Assembly: GCF_040659735.1 (NCBI RefSeq)
Contig: NZ_JBFANZ010000012.1
Coordinates: forward strand, 1 to 64,000
Source: Micromonospora_I sp040659735
GTDB lineage: Bacteria; Actinomycetota; Actinomycetes; Mycobacteriales; Micromonosporaceae
DNA: 64,000 nucleotides
Direction of reading: 5' to 3'
Positions within the stretch are counted from its first letter, which is position 1; the number at the start of each line of letters is the position of its first letter. This document shows, piece by piece, positions 38,776 to 46,620 of this stretch. The notes under the pieces were generated by a model. It saw only the letters and a program-made list of their open reading frames with translations, was not told the origin of the DNA and did no database searches. Made by a program: the position numbers and the translations under genes.

Positions 38776-39495
38776 GTGACCGTTGACCCGCTCGGCCTCA
38801 TGGCCGAGGTCGACCGCGCCACCGACCGACTGCTGCGCACCGTCGCCGGACTCAGCGACGCCGACCTGCCCGTGCCGTCACTGCTGCCCGGCTGGACCCG
38901 CGGTCATGTGCTGGCGCACATCGCCCGTAACGCCGACGGCTACGTGACCTTGCTGACCGCCGCGGCCACCGGCAAACGGGTCCCGCAGGACGTGAGCGTG
39001 GCGGCACGGGAGGCCGACATCGAGGCGGACGCGGTCCGACCGCTCGCCGACCACCTCGCCGACCTGCGCGGATCCGCGTCCCGGTTCGCCGACGCGGTTA
39101 CCGTGATGCCGGCGTCGGGCTGGCGGGTCGAGGTGGAGCCCAGCCTGGGGCCGCGGCGGCCCGCGGCGATGCTGATGTGGGGCCGGCTGCGCGAGGTGGA
39201 GGTCCACCACGTGGACCTCGGCGCGGGATACACGGCGGCGGACTGGCCGGACGCGTTCAGCCACCGGCTGCTGCACGAGGTGGTGACCGGGTACGGCGGG
39301 CGGGGTGACGCGCCACCGCTCGTGCTCTCCCCCGCCGAGGCGGGCCATGCGCTTATGATCGGCGAGGCCGACGGCGCGCCGACGGTTTCCGGCCCCGCGC
39401 ACAGTCTCGCCGGCTGGCTGACCGGCCGGGGCGACGGCGATGGGCTCACGATCGCGCCCAGCGGGCCACTGCCGATCCCCCCGATCTGGATGTAG
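38776..39495 (+). CDS. maleylpyruvate-isomerase-family mycothiol-dependent enzyme
   Basis: A 239-aa DinB-like four-helix enzyme. The metal ligands line up as H48 (RGHVLAHIARNADG), E140 and H144 (RLREVEVHHVDLG), the same His...Glu-x3-His arrangement as the Corynebacterium enzyme. The family uses mycothiol as cofactor for isomerisation or conjugation; the specific substrate is unknown, and no gentisate-pathway genes are next to it. GTG start at 38776; the MBL gene starts 13 bp later, probably in one operon. Confidence 0.85.
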   Translation: MTVDPLGLMAEVDRATDRLLRTVAGLSDADLPVPSLLPGWTRGHVLAHIARNADGYVTLLTAAATGKRVPQDVSVAAREADIEADAVRPLADHLADLRGSASRFADAVTVMPASGWRVEVEPSLGPRRPAAMLMWGRLREVEVHHVDLGAGYTAADWPDAFSHRLLHEVVTGYGGRGDAPPLVLSPAEAGHALMIGEADGAPTVSGPAHSLAGWLTGRGDGDGLTIAPSGPLPIPPIWM

Positions 39496-39508
39496 AGGTG
39501 CCCCCCGC

Positions 39509-40162
39509 ATGGCTTACACCGGCAACGTCGCGACCGGCGGCGCACCCGACGTGCGCGAACTCGATGCCCTGACCATCACGAAGGTGTCGGTGGGGCCGAT
39601 GGAGAACAACGCCTACCTGCTGCGCTGCCGCGCGACCGGCGACCAACTGCTGATCGACGCGGCCAACGAGGCGCCGCGCTTGCTGGAGCTGGTCGGCGAC
39701 GGCGGCCTGGCCACCGTGGTGACCACCCACCGGCACATGGACCACTGGGTGGCCCTGGAGGAGGTTGTCGCCAAGACCGGCGCGCGGTCAGTGGTGCACG
39801 CCGCCGACGCCGAGGGCCTGCCGATCGACTCGGAGACACTGACCGACGGCGACACGATCCGGCTGGGCGACTGCGCCCTGGAGGTCATCCACATCGTCGG
39901 GCACACCCCCGGTTCGGTGGCGCTGCTCTACCGCGACCCGGCCGGTTTCCCGCACCTCTTCACCGGGGATTCGCTCTTCCCCGGCGGGGTCGGCAACACG
40001 GAGAAGGACCCGGAGCGTTTCGCGTCGCTGATCGACGATGTCGAGCACAAGCTCTTCGACCGTCTCCCCGACGACACCTGGTTCTACCCCGGCCACGGCA
40101 AGGACAGCACGCTCGGCGCGGAGCGGCCGGCGGTCCCGGAGTGGCGCGCCCGCGGCTGGTGA
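39509..40162 (+). CDS. MBL-fold metallohydrolase (glyoxalase II-like)
   Basis: A 217-aa enzyme with the dinuclear-zinc motif THRHMDH, then HIVGHTPGSVALLY, FTGDSLFPGGVGNT and FYPGHGKDST. This is the hydroxyacylglutathione-hydrolase branch; in a mycothiol-using organism it may act on a mycothiol thioester. It directly follows the mycothiol-dependent isomerase. ATG at 39509 with GAGGTG upstream; a longer frame overlaps the previous gene and is not used. Confidence 0.88.
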   Translation: MAYTGNVATGGAPDVRELDALTITKVSVGPMENNAYLLRCRATGDQLLIDAANEAPRLLELVGDGGLATVVTTHRHMDHWVALEEVVAKTGARSVVHAADAEGLPIDSETLTDGDTIRLGDCALEVIHIVGHTPGSVALLYRDPAGFPHLFTGDSLFPGGVGNTEKDPERFASLIDDVEHKLFDRLPDDTWFYPGHGKDSTLGAERPAVPEWRARGW

Positions 40163-40425
40163 CCATCCCGGCCTCCCTCAGTTCGGCCTGAGCAGTCCCG
40201 GCCCGTGCCCGCGATCGGGGACGCGGGCTCAGCGCTCGCGGGTCATGACAACGCGCACCGTGACCCGCATCACGGAAAAATGTCTGTATTGCCCACTCTT
40301 CTGCGCCGATGGACCGGTGGCGCAGGTCATAGACCATGTGACCCGCGCCCCTGCACCGAGCCGTGTCACGGGTCCGCGCGTCCGCCCGGAGCAGGACCAT
40401 TCGCACCGGCGTAGACAGGAGCATC

Positions 40426-42087
40426 ATGACGACGACCAGTACGGGCGACCGGCGAGGTGGGCGCCGCTCACTCCGCCAGCGCTACGCGGATACCCGGGTC
40501 GGCACAAAGTTCGCCGCGACCGTTGCCGCGCTGGCCTTCAGCGTCATGGCCGTGACCGGCGTCGGCATCTGGGGCTCCTCGCGGCAGGGAACTGCCCGCA
40601 CCGAGGTCTCGCACCTGAACACCGTGTCGCACCAGATGCAGTTGCTCGAGTGGTACAACCTCGACATCATCGCGTGGCAGGCCTGGTACATCCTGGACGG
40701 CTACGCGAAGAGCCCCCGCGAGTCGGTCGACCCGGCCAACGCCAACCGCAAGGGCTACCTCAAGGCCGTTGATGACCTGAAGGTCGTGCTCAACGGAGTG
40801 AACGAGCAGTGGATGACCGCGGATGAGCGGGCGACCATGAACGACCTACGCAAACAGTGGGAGGCCGTCTTCGCCACCGACGCGAAGATCGTCGCCACCC
40901 TGCAGCAGGGCGCCCCGACCAGCGCCGCCGAGGCCGTGAAGATCCTGAACGGAGACTCGAACGACCTCTTCGGCGCGCTCGGCAAGACCACGAAGACACT
41001 CGTCGACTCGGTGGCCAGGCGCTCCGCGCAGGCGAACAGGGACGCGGACGATGTCGCGCGGAACGTCCTGGTCATGACCATCGCCGCGGCGGCGCTCGGA
41101 CTCACCCTCGGTGGCGCGCTCGCCCTGTGGACCTCCCGCCTGATCGTCTTCCCCGTACGCCGGGTACGGGACCTGCTCGGAAAGATGGCGGACGGCGACC
41201 TGACCGAGGCCGTCGAGGTGCGCAGCCGCGACGAGGTCGGCGAGATGGCGGCGGCGCTGGAGCGGATGCGAGTGTCGCTACGCGACGCGGTGGCGAGCAT
41301 CGTGCAGACGTCCGGTGCCCTCTCCGCCTCCTCTCAGCACCTCACCACGGTCGGCGGCTCCATGGCCGCCTCGGCGCACGAACTGTCGGCGCAGGCGAGT
41401 GTGGTGGCGGAGACCGCCGACCAGGTCTCACGCAACGTGCAGACCGTTGCCGCGGGCTCGGAGCAGATGGGGGCCTCGATCAGCGAGATCGCGCACAACG
41501 CCAACGAGGCGGTCACGGTCGCCGGGCAGGCCGTGGAGGTCGCCGCCACGACGACCGGCACGATGAGCAAGCTGGGCGAGTCGTCGTCCCAGATCGCCGA
41601 CGTGGTCAAGGTGATCACCTCGATCGCCGAGCAGACCAACCTGCTCGCGCTCAACGCGACGATCGAGGCGGCCCGGGCCGGCGAGGCCGGCAAGGGCTTC
41701 GCCGTCGTGGCCAGCGAGGTCAAGGATCTGGCTCAGGAGACGGCGCGGGCGACCGAGGACATCGCGCACCGGGTCCAGACGATCCAGGGTGACACCGCGG
41801 GCGCGGTGGAGGCGATCGGGAAGATCAGCGCCATCATCGGGCGGATCAACGATTACCAGCTCACCATCGCCTCAGCGGTGGAGGAGCAGTCCGCCACGAC
41901 CGGGGAGATCACCCGCAGCGTGTCGGAGGCGGCCACCGGCAGCACGGACATCGCGTCCACCATCGCCGGTGTGGCCACGGCGGCGTCCGCGACGACCCAG
42001 GGCGTCACCGAATCGCAGAACGCGGCGGAGGAGTTGGCCCGGATGAGCAGCGATCTGCAGCAGGTCGTCGGTCACTTCCGCGTCTGA
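40426..42087 (+). CDS. methyl-accepting chemotaxis protein
   Basis: A 553-aa chemoreceptor. TM1 is ~residues 28-48 (FAATVAALAFSVMAVTGVGI), then a ~150-residue periplasmic/extracellular sensor of four-helix type (HQMQLLEWYNLDIIAWQAWY), TM2 (VLVMTIAAAALGLTLGGALA), HAMP (FPVRRVRDLLGKMADGDLTE) and a signalling domain with the tip IAEQTNLLALNATIEAARAG followed by KGFAVVASEVK. ATG at 40426 with AGGAG. No che genes are adjacent. A chemoreceptor in an actinomycete suggests motile spores, as in Actinoplanes relatives. The 263-bp upstream region holds an inverted repeat GCGGGTCA/TGACCCGC (40238-40268) and nothing else clear. Confidence 0.95.
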   Translation: MTTTSTGDRRGGRRSLRQRYADTRVGTKFAATVAALAFSVMAVTGVGIWGSSRQGTARTEVSHLNTVSHQMQLLEWYNLDIIAWQAWYILDGYAKSPRESVDPANANRKGYLKAVDDLKVVLNGVNEQWMTADERATMNDLRKQWEAVFATDAKIVATLQQGAPTSAAEAVKILNGDSNDLFGALGKTTKTLVDSVARRSAQANRDADDVARNVLVMTIAAAALGLTLGGALALWTSRLIVFPVRRVRDLLGKMADGDLTEAVEVRSRDEVGEMAAALERMRVSLRDAVASIVQTSGALSASSQHLTTVGGSMAASAHELSAQASVVAETADQVSRNVQTVAAGSEQMGASISEIAHNANEAVTVAGQAVEVAATTTGTMSKLGESSSQIADVVKVITSIAEQTNLLALNATIEAARAGEAGKGFAVVASEVKDLAQETARATEDIAHRVQTIQGDTAGAVEAIGKISAIIGRINDYQLTIASAVEEQSATTGEITRSVSEAATGSTDIASTIAGVATAASATTQGVTESQNAAEELARMSSDLQQVVGHFRV

Positions 42088-42116
42088 CCGCGCGACCCGA
42101 GCCGTACGCGGTCGAA

Positions 42117-42166
42117 CGCCGCCGGTGCTGGACGGACCCGAGGTCCGACCGCACCGGCGGCGTTTT
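42117..42166 (+). terminator. intrinsic terminator of the chemoreceptor gene
   Basis: CGCCGCCGGTGC (42117) pairs with GCACCGGCGGCG (to 42162), with an inner GGAC/GTCC stem, and is followed by TTTT. One of the few terminators here with a T-run. Confidence 0.85.
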
Positions 42167-42193
42167 CGCGCGCCGTATCCCTGACCGGCGGCC

Positions 42194-42805
42194 TCATCCG
42201 GTCGGGAACCGCCCGATCAGCTGTGTGGCGCTGCCGTCCCAGCCGGCGAGCGCGGCGGCGACCCGGCCGGGCGGCGGGGCCCCGAAGAAGACCGGCTGAC
42301 CGTCGACGGCGAGGGTCGGCACGCCGTGCACCCCGATGGCGGCGGCTTCGGCGCGCAGCGCCCGCAACCGCGTGTGCAGTGCCGGGTCCCAGGCGGCTGC
42401 CACCGCCGCCGACGCGTCCAGCCCGCACTCCCGTGCCATGCGCCGCAGCGCGCGCTCGTCGCTGACGTCGCGTCCCTCCACGAAGAAGCTGCGCTGCGCG
42501 GCGGTACGCCATGCGCGTCCCGCGCCCTGCTGGTGCGCCCACAGGCCGGCAGCGAGGACGAGCGTCGAGCGCGGCTGGTGGACCGGCACGTGGATCTCGA
42601 TCTCGTACGCGAGCGCCAGCGGGTAGACGTGGTCACGCCAGTGGTCGCGGATGTACGTGCCGCGCGGGTCCGGCAGCGGGTCGGGCGCCGGGCGCAGTTC
42701 GAAGGGGACCCACTCCACGGGGGTGCCGGCGTCCTCGCCTGCTTCCACCTCCGGCATGAGGAGGTAGCTGTAGGGGCAGACCACGTCGAAGTAGTAGCGC
42801 AGCAT
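42194..42805 (-). CDS. DsbA-family (FrnE/HCCA-isomerase-like) oxidoreductase
   Basis: A 203-aa thioredoxin-fold protein with helical insertion. The active-site position reads VVCPYSYL, so CxxC is reduced to C-P-Y-S: one cysteine only, suggesting isomerase or thiol-transferase rather than disulfide-forming activity. The cis-Pro loop is GVHGVPTLAVDG. No signal peptide with the chosen ATG at 42805 (MLRYYFD), which has GGGGAAGG upstream. The longer in-frame extension is Arg-rich noise. Confidence 0.85.
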   Translation of the reverse strand: MLRYYFDVVCPYSYLLMPEVEAGEDAGTPVEWVPFELRPAPDPLPDPRGTYIRDHWRDHVYPLALAYEIEIHVPVHQPRSTLVLAAGLWAHQQGAGRAWRTAAQRSFFVEGRDVSDERALRRMARECGLDASAAVAAAWDPALHTRLRALRAEAAAIGVHGVPTLAVDGQPVFFGAPPPGRVAAALAGWDGSATQLIGRFPTG

Positions 42806-42911
42806 GCCGCCAACCTTCCCCCGCCGCCGGATCCGACACCTGTGCGGCCGGCACCGGGCCGCCCGCGCGAGGCGCCGGGTCGATCGGCGCATGACGGTCA
42901 TGACCTGCCGG

Positions 42912-42917
42912 TATGGT
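42912..42917 (+). promoter_or_regulatory. -10 hexamer of the 30-aa membrane peptide gene (leaderless)
   Basis: TATGGT, then CGCCGC, then ATG. Confidence 0.45.
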
Positions 42918-42923
42918 CGCCGC

Positions 42924-43016
42924 ATGGCGATGAACAAGCCCGTTGTTTTCGGCATTCTGGGCGGGCTGGCGTGGTTCGTGGTCGGTCTGCTCGTCGGCCA
43001 CTACCTCTGGACCTGA
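42924..43016 (+). CDS. 30-aa single-helix membrane microprotein
   Basis: Reads MAMNKPVVFGILGGLAWFVV then GLLVGHYLWT: one helix of about 20 residues with a short positive N-terminus, codons strongly GC3-biased. A -10 hexamer lies 6 nt upstream and no Shine-Dalgarno is needed. It stops 10 bp before the convergent methyltransferase. The function is unknown; glycine pattern GxxxG-like spacing could favour helix packing. Confidence 0.6.
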   Translation: MAMNKPVVFGILGGLAWFVVGLLVGHYLWT

Positions 43017-43026
43017 CCCGCCGGGT

Positions 43027-43716
43027 TCAACACCGTGGCTGCAGCACGTTCGTCTGGGTGACCTCCAGGTCGGCGAAGGCGTCCACCGGCGGCCCCGGGT
43101 AGGTCTCCACCACCTCCAGCCGCCCCTCCGGCAGGTGGAGGCGGCCAGGGTCACCCACGAGCACGCGGGCGCCGCGCGCGACGACGCGCTCCAGGAACAC
43201 CAGCATCCGCTCGGCGATCGGCCGGCTGTAGAACACGTCTCCGGCGAGGACCAGGTCGGCGTCACCGCCGTCCCCGTCGAGCAGGTCGTCGGTCTGGAGA
43301 GTGAGCGTGACGTCGTTGGCCTCCGCGTTCAGGGTGATCGCGGCGAGCGCGTACGGGTCGATGTCGTTGGCGGTGACCGCGGCGGCACCCGCCTTGCAGG
43401 CCGCGATCGCCACGAGACCCGATCCGGCGCCGAGGTCGAGCACCCGCCGTCCGGCGGCGGCCTCCGGGTGATCGAGCACATACCGTGCGACGGCCTGACC
43501 GCCGGCCCAGGCGGAGGCCCAGAACGGCGGCGGGAGCGTGTCGCCGGCCTCCGCCTCCATTCGCGCCCACCAGACGATGGCGTCCTCCGCCAGGTGCAGG
43601 CGAATCTCGGGTACGAAGGGGACCTGGACCAGGCGAATACGGTCCAGACCAGCGGAATCAGGCCCCGAAATCTGTCGCTGAAGGTCGGCCAGCGGGTGCC
43701 CCGTCCGACGCGTCAC
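43027..43716 (-). CDS. class I SAM-dependent methyltransferase (protein/NNMT-like small family)
   Basis: A ~229-aa Rossmann methyltransferase. SAM motif I is RVLDLGAGSGLVAIAACKAG, followed by VTANDIDPYALAAI, then DLVLAGDVFYSRP and a PF/W-rich entry PPPFWASAWAGGQAVARYVL. This matches the actinobacterial family often labelled nicotinamide N-methylase or ETFB/L11 lysine methyltransferase-like; substrate not assignable. The GTG at 43716 gives the usual family length; GTG/ATG codons up to 43830 give longer forms. Divergent from cspA. Confidence 0.85.
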   Translation of the reverse strand: MTRRTGHPLADLQRQISGPDSAGLDRIRLVQVPFVPEIRLHLAEDAIVWWARMEAEAGDTLPPPFWASAWAGGQAVARYVLDHPEAAAGRRVLDLGAGSGLVAIAACKAGAAAVTANDIDPYALAAITLNAEANDVTLTLQTDDLLDGDGGDADLVLAGDVFYSRPIAERMLVFLERVVARGARVLVGDPGRLHLPEGRLEVVETYPGPPVDAFADLEVTQTNVLQPRC

Positions 43717-43806
43717 AGGTCCAGCATGACGGACAAATCTCACCCTCGCCGGCATTTCTTCGGCAGAGAGTCGGACCTCCCCGCGCCGAACCACGGGGCG
43801 GACCGC

Positions 43807-43812
43807 TACTGT
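43807..43812 (+). promoter_or_regulatory. candidate -10 of the cold-shock gene
   Basis: TACTGT lies about 80 nt before the cold-shock ATG, giving the long leader usual for csp mRNAs. No clear -35. Confidence 0.35.
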
Positions 43813-43892
43813 CGTACCCGTGTGGGCCAATCAACGGGTCGCAGAACCTGCGACCCAGGACCTCGGCGCCCACGCCCGTTAAGGAGATTTGC

Positions 43893-44096
43893 ATGGCAAC
43901 CGGCACCGTCAAGTGGTTCAACTCGGAAAAGGGCTTCGGCTTCATCGAACAGGACGGCGGAGGGCCCGACGTCTTCGTTCACTACTCCGCGATCGCGTCC
44001 AGCGGCTACCGCGAACTCAACGAGGGCCAGAAGGTCGAGTTCGAGGTGACCCAGGGCCAGAAGGGTCCCCAGGCGGAGAACGTCCGGCCCCTCTGA
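43893..44096 (+). CDS. cold-shock protein (CspA family)
   Basis: A 67-aa single OB-fold RNA chaperone. RNP1 is KGFGFIEQ, RNP2 DVFVHYSAI, and the N-terminus is MATGTVKWFNSEKGFGF. AAGGAG precedes the ATG. The long leader may act as a temperature-sensitive RNA element. Its own terminator follows at 44117-44153, so it is monocistronic. Confidence 0.96.
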   Translation: MATGTVKWFNSEKGFGFIEQDGGGPDVFVHYSAIASSGYRELNEGQKVEFEVTQGQKGPQAENVRPL

Positions 44097-44116
44097 TTTC
44101 GCCCCCGCAAGGGAGT

Positions 44117-44153
44117 GGAGACGGCCATCGTCTGTGTGGCGGTGGCCGTCTCC
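44117..44153 (+). terminator. terminator hairpin after cspA
   Basis: Perfect 11-bp arms GGAGACGGCCA and TGGCCGTCTCC around a 15-nt loop, 20 bp after the stop. Confidence 0.8.
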
Positions 44154-44330
44154 GGCCGGGGCGGGTGCGACCGGGGGTCCGGGTCGGACAGCCGGCGGCG
44201 TCTGGGTGGATTGTCGATTAATTCGGCGTTCGCGTCTTCCATCCGGGTCTTTCGCTGTCGACACTGGAGGGGCTACCCGCGCGGGATGCGGGTTTGTGCC
44301 CATCTCCGTCCACCCCCATCGGAGGTCGCC

Positions 44331-44783
44331 TTGACCGTCGTCGCTACCGGCCCGCAACCGGCCCGTTTCCGTTCCCACCGGCTCGTCCGGACACTCGCCG
44401 CGCTGACCGCGCTGGTCGTCGCCGCGCTGATCGGGCCGTCGGTAGTCGCTCCGGCACACACCAGTTCCGCGTCCGCCGCCGTCTACGGCTCGTGCACGAT
44501 GTCGCGGTGCGCGGATGCCCGCAACGCCCGCGCCGGCTGGTCGGGCAAGGGCTTCCCGACCTCACGCGGCTGGTACTCGTGGAGCGGTGGCCTGTCCAAC
44601 TTCGCCGGCGGCCAGTTCCAGAACCGCGAGGGACAGCTCCCCACGGGCGCCACCTACTACGAATACGACGTCTACCCTCGCGCGCAGGGCGCCGCACGGG
44701 ACGCCTACCGGATCGTGATCAACCGGAGCAGCGGCGCGACGTGGTTCTCCCCCAACCACTACACCGACTTCTACCGGATCTGA
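44331..44783 (+). CDS. secreted guanyl-specific ribonuclease (RNase Sa/barnase family)
   Basis: About 150 aa. An N-terminal signal peptide (RSHRLVRTLAALTALVVAAL, Ala-rich cleavage region) precedes the microbial RNase domain: AVYGSCTM, GFPTSRGWYSW, FAGGQFQNREGQLP, then YYEYDVYPR (catalytic Glu), AYRIVINRSSG (Arg) and NHYTDFYRI (catalytic His). The three residues match Glu54/Arg69/His85 of RNase Sa. Start uncertain: TTG at 44331 lies 4 nt after GGAGGT; ATG at 44286 is the alternative. The barstar gene follows 53 bp downstream. Confidence 0.88.
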   Translation: MTVVATGPQPARFRSHRLVRTLAALTALVVAALIGPSVVAPAHTSSASAAVYGSCTMSRCADARNARAGWSGKGFPTSRGWYSWSGGLSNFAGGQFQNREGQLPTGATYYEYDVYPRAQGAARDAYRIVINRSSGATWFSPNHYTDFYRI

Positions 44784-44836
44784 CCGGGGCGCCGGGCCGG
44801 TGGTTGACACCCGCCCGGCCCAACGGAAGGCATCAC

Positions 44837-45256
44837 ATGCCAGACGCCGTGACGCCGACGCCGGCCGGACAACACCTGCCATCGTGGCTGCGGATGTCGA
44901 CCAGCGCTCCGCCCGCGCACGCCACCGTGGTCGGCGGCCGGGCATCCCGGACCCGGCCCGGCCTCTTCGCCGAATGGGCCGGGACGCTGAGCTTCCCCGA
45001 CTATTTCGGGCACAACTGGGACGCCCTCGCCGACGTGCTGACCGACCGGGTGCAGGACGGCGGACTGACGATCGTCGTGGACAACGCGGAACACCTGCTC
45101 CGCGACGAACCTCCCGCGCAGCTGACCACGTTGCTCGAGCTGCTCGGCGATGTCGCCCGGGGCGACCCGGCCACGCTCTGCGTCATCCTGCGCGCCGGCG
45201 CCGTCGAGGAGGACGACCTCCGCGAGCGGGTCATTGCCGCCCTGTCGCCCCGCTGA
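44837..45256 (+). CDS. barstar-family RNase inhibitor
   Basis: A 139-aa cytoplasmic protein. The C-terminal ~85 residues show the barstar signature LFAEWAGTLSFPDYFGHNWD followed by ALADVLTD and a final Leu-rich helix region. Barstars bind RNases of this family with very high affinity and protect the producing cell. The ATG at 44837 has GGAAGG upstream. Its position next to the secreted RNase makes this a cognate enzyme-inhibitor pair; the first ~45 residues are an extra N-terminal stretch compared with classic 90-aa barstar. Confidence 0.88.
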   Translation: MPDAVTPTPAGQHLPSWLRMSTSAPPAHATVVGGRASRTRPGLFAEWAGTLSFPDYFGHNWDALADVLTDRVQDGGLTIVVDNAEHLLRDEPPAQLTTLLELLGDVARGDPATLCVILRAGAVEEDDLRERVIAALSPR

Positions 45257-45344
45257 GCCGGCCCTAGCGGCAAGCCGGGCGCGCCGGGTCCCACCATCTC
45301 GTCAATGGACGCCGCGCACCTGAGCGGTGTGCGAGCCTTCTCTG

Positions 45345-45977
45345 ATGCCGATCGATCAGCATCTCGTCGCGGCGTTCGTCGTGACGACCACCATCGCCAT
45401 GATCACCCCCGGGCCGGACATGCTCTTCGTCCTCGGCTGCGGGATACGGGGCGGACCCCGCGCCGGCCTGCTCGCCACGGCCGGGGTCGCGACGAGCGAA
45501 GCGATCCACGTGGCCGTCGCCGCCGCCGGGCTCGCCGCCCTCTTCGCCGCGACGCCGGCCGCGTTCGCGGTCGTAAGGACCGTCGGCGCCGCGTATCTGA
45601 TCTATCTCGGCGTGCAGGCGATCCGCCATCGCGGGCGGGGCCTGGTCGAGGTGGACACCGCGCCGGCCGGGGTCCCGGACCGCCGCGCCTATCTCAACGG
45701 ACTGCTGACGAACCTGCTCAACCCGAAGATGGTCACCTTCACCATCGCCTTCCTCCCCCAGTTCATCAATCCGCGGCTGGGGCACGTCTGGGCGCAGTTC
45801 GCGCTCCTCGGCACCATCCTGATCACGTTGGAGTTCCTGGTCGACGGCGCGGTCGGCGTGCTCGCCGGACGGATCGGGAGCTGGCTGCGCCGACGTCGCG
45901 CCGCGCACCGCCGGCTGGAGGTGGCGACCGGCGGCATCTTCATCGGGCTCGGCGTACGGCTCGCCGTCGAGCGGTGA
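45345..45977 (+). CDS. LysE/RhtB-family amino-acid exporter
   Basis: A 210-aa membrane protein with about six helices. It has the family signature MITPGPDMLFVLGCGIRGG near the N-terminus and FLNGLLTNLLNPK-type motif (YLNGLLTNLLNPKMVTFTIA) in the middle. It exports amino acids or related metabolites by proton exchange. ATG at 45345 is chosen; GTG at 45327 adds six residues. Neither has a strong ribosome site. Convergent with dedA, 6 bp apart. Confidence 0.92.
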   Translation: MPIDQHLVAAFVVTTTIAMITPGPDMLFVLGCGIRGGPRAGLLATAGVATSEAIHVAVAAAGLAALFAATPAAFAVVRTVGAAYLIYLGVQAIRHRGRGLVEVDTAPAGVPDRRAYLNGLLTNLLNPKMVTFTIAFLPQFINPRLGHVWAQFALLGTILITLEFLVDGAVGVLAGRIGSWLRRRRAAHRRLEVATGGIFIGLGVRLAVER

Positions 45978-45983
45978 CCGTCC

Positions 45984-46607
45984 TCAGTCCGCGATCGCAG
46001 CGCCCCCCGTGACGCGCAGCCGTCGGCGGGTCCCGAGCAGCACGATCCAGCCGACCACGAGTCCGATCGCCACGGTGACCACCATCGGGAGCGATCCGCC
46101 CGGCAGGAGCCCACCGAGCGACCGCGCGGCCGTACCCAGCAGCACATAGAGCCCGGCCCAGAGCGCCGAGCCGAGCGTCGCGCAGGCCAGGAACCGGCGG
46201 TACGACATCCGCAGGCCACCCGCGGCCAACGGCACGAGCGCGTTGAGCACCGGCAGGAACGGGGCGACGACGACAATCCGCCCGCCGCCACGGCCGACGG
46301 CCCCCTCGGCCGCGCTCCAACGCGTCTCGCCGATCCATCCGCCGACCCGGCTGTGGCGCAGCCGGTCACCGAAGTGCCGGCCGGCGAGGAAACTCAGCGA
46401 CCAGCCGGCCACACATCCGGCGATCACCGCGAGAAATGCCAGTGCGGAGCTGCCCGGGGCGCCGACACCGGTCGCGGCGAGCACCGCGACATCGCCGGGG
46501 ACCAGCACGCCGATCAGCGGGATCGCGTCGAGCATCATGACCAGACCGAGCATCCCCACGAGGAGTTCACCCGGTAACTCCCCTACCAGCCCGACCCATT
46601 GCGCCAT
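45984..46607 (-). CDS. DedA-family (SNARE-associated) membrane protein
   Basis: A 207-aa integral membrane protein. Typical parts: an amphipathic N-terminus, MLDAIPLIGVLVPGDVAVLA, LAFLAVIAGCVAGWSLSFLAGRHFG cut into two membrane stretches, and the conserved RFLPVLNALVPLAAG-like stretch (here APFLPVLNALVPLAAGGLRM). DedA proteins flip phospholipid or undecaprenyl-phosphate carriers; which applies here is unknown. The ATG at 46607 has a -10 hexamer 7 nt upstream, supporting this start over one at 46676. Confidence 0.9.
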   Translation of the reverse strand: MAQWVGLVGELPGELLVGMLGLVMMLDAIPLIGVLVPGDVAVLAATGVGAPGSSALAFLAVIAGCVAGWSLSFLAGRHFGDRLRHSRVGGWIGETRWSAAEGAVGRGGGRIVVVAPFLPVLNALVPLAAGGLRMSYRRFLACATLGSALWAGLYVLLGTAARSLGGLLPGGSLPMVVTVAIGLVVGWIVLLGTRRRLRVTGGAAIAD

Positions 46608-46614
46608 GGCACGA

Positions 46615-46620
46615 ACGCTA
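46615..46620 (-). promoter_or_regulatory. dedA -10 hexamer (leaderless)
   Basis: Minus-strand TAGCGT, then TCGTGCC, then ATG. Confidence 0.5.

Noticed and set aside
40238..40290. Inverted repeat GCGGGTCA/TGACCCGC followed by AAAAA as a terminator or flagellar promoter
   Set aside because: Arms are only 8 bp, there is no T-run in the direction of the upstream gene, and no FliA-type consensus was found.
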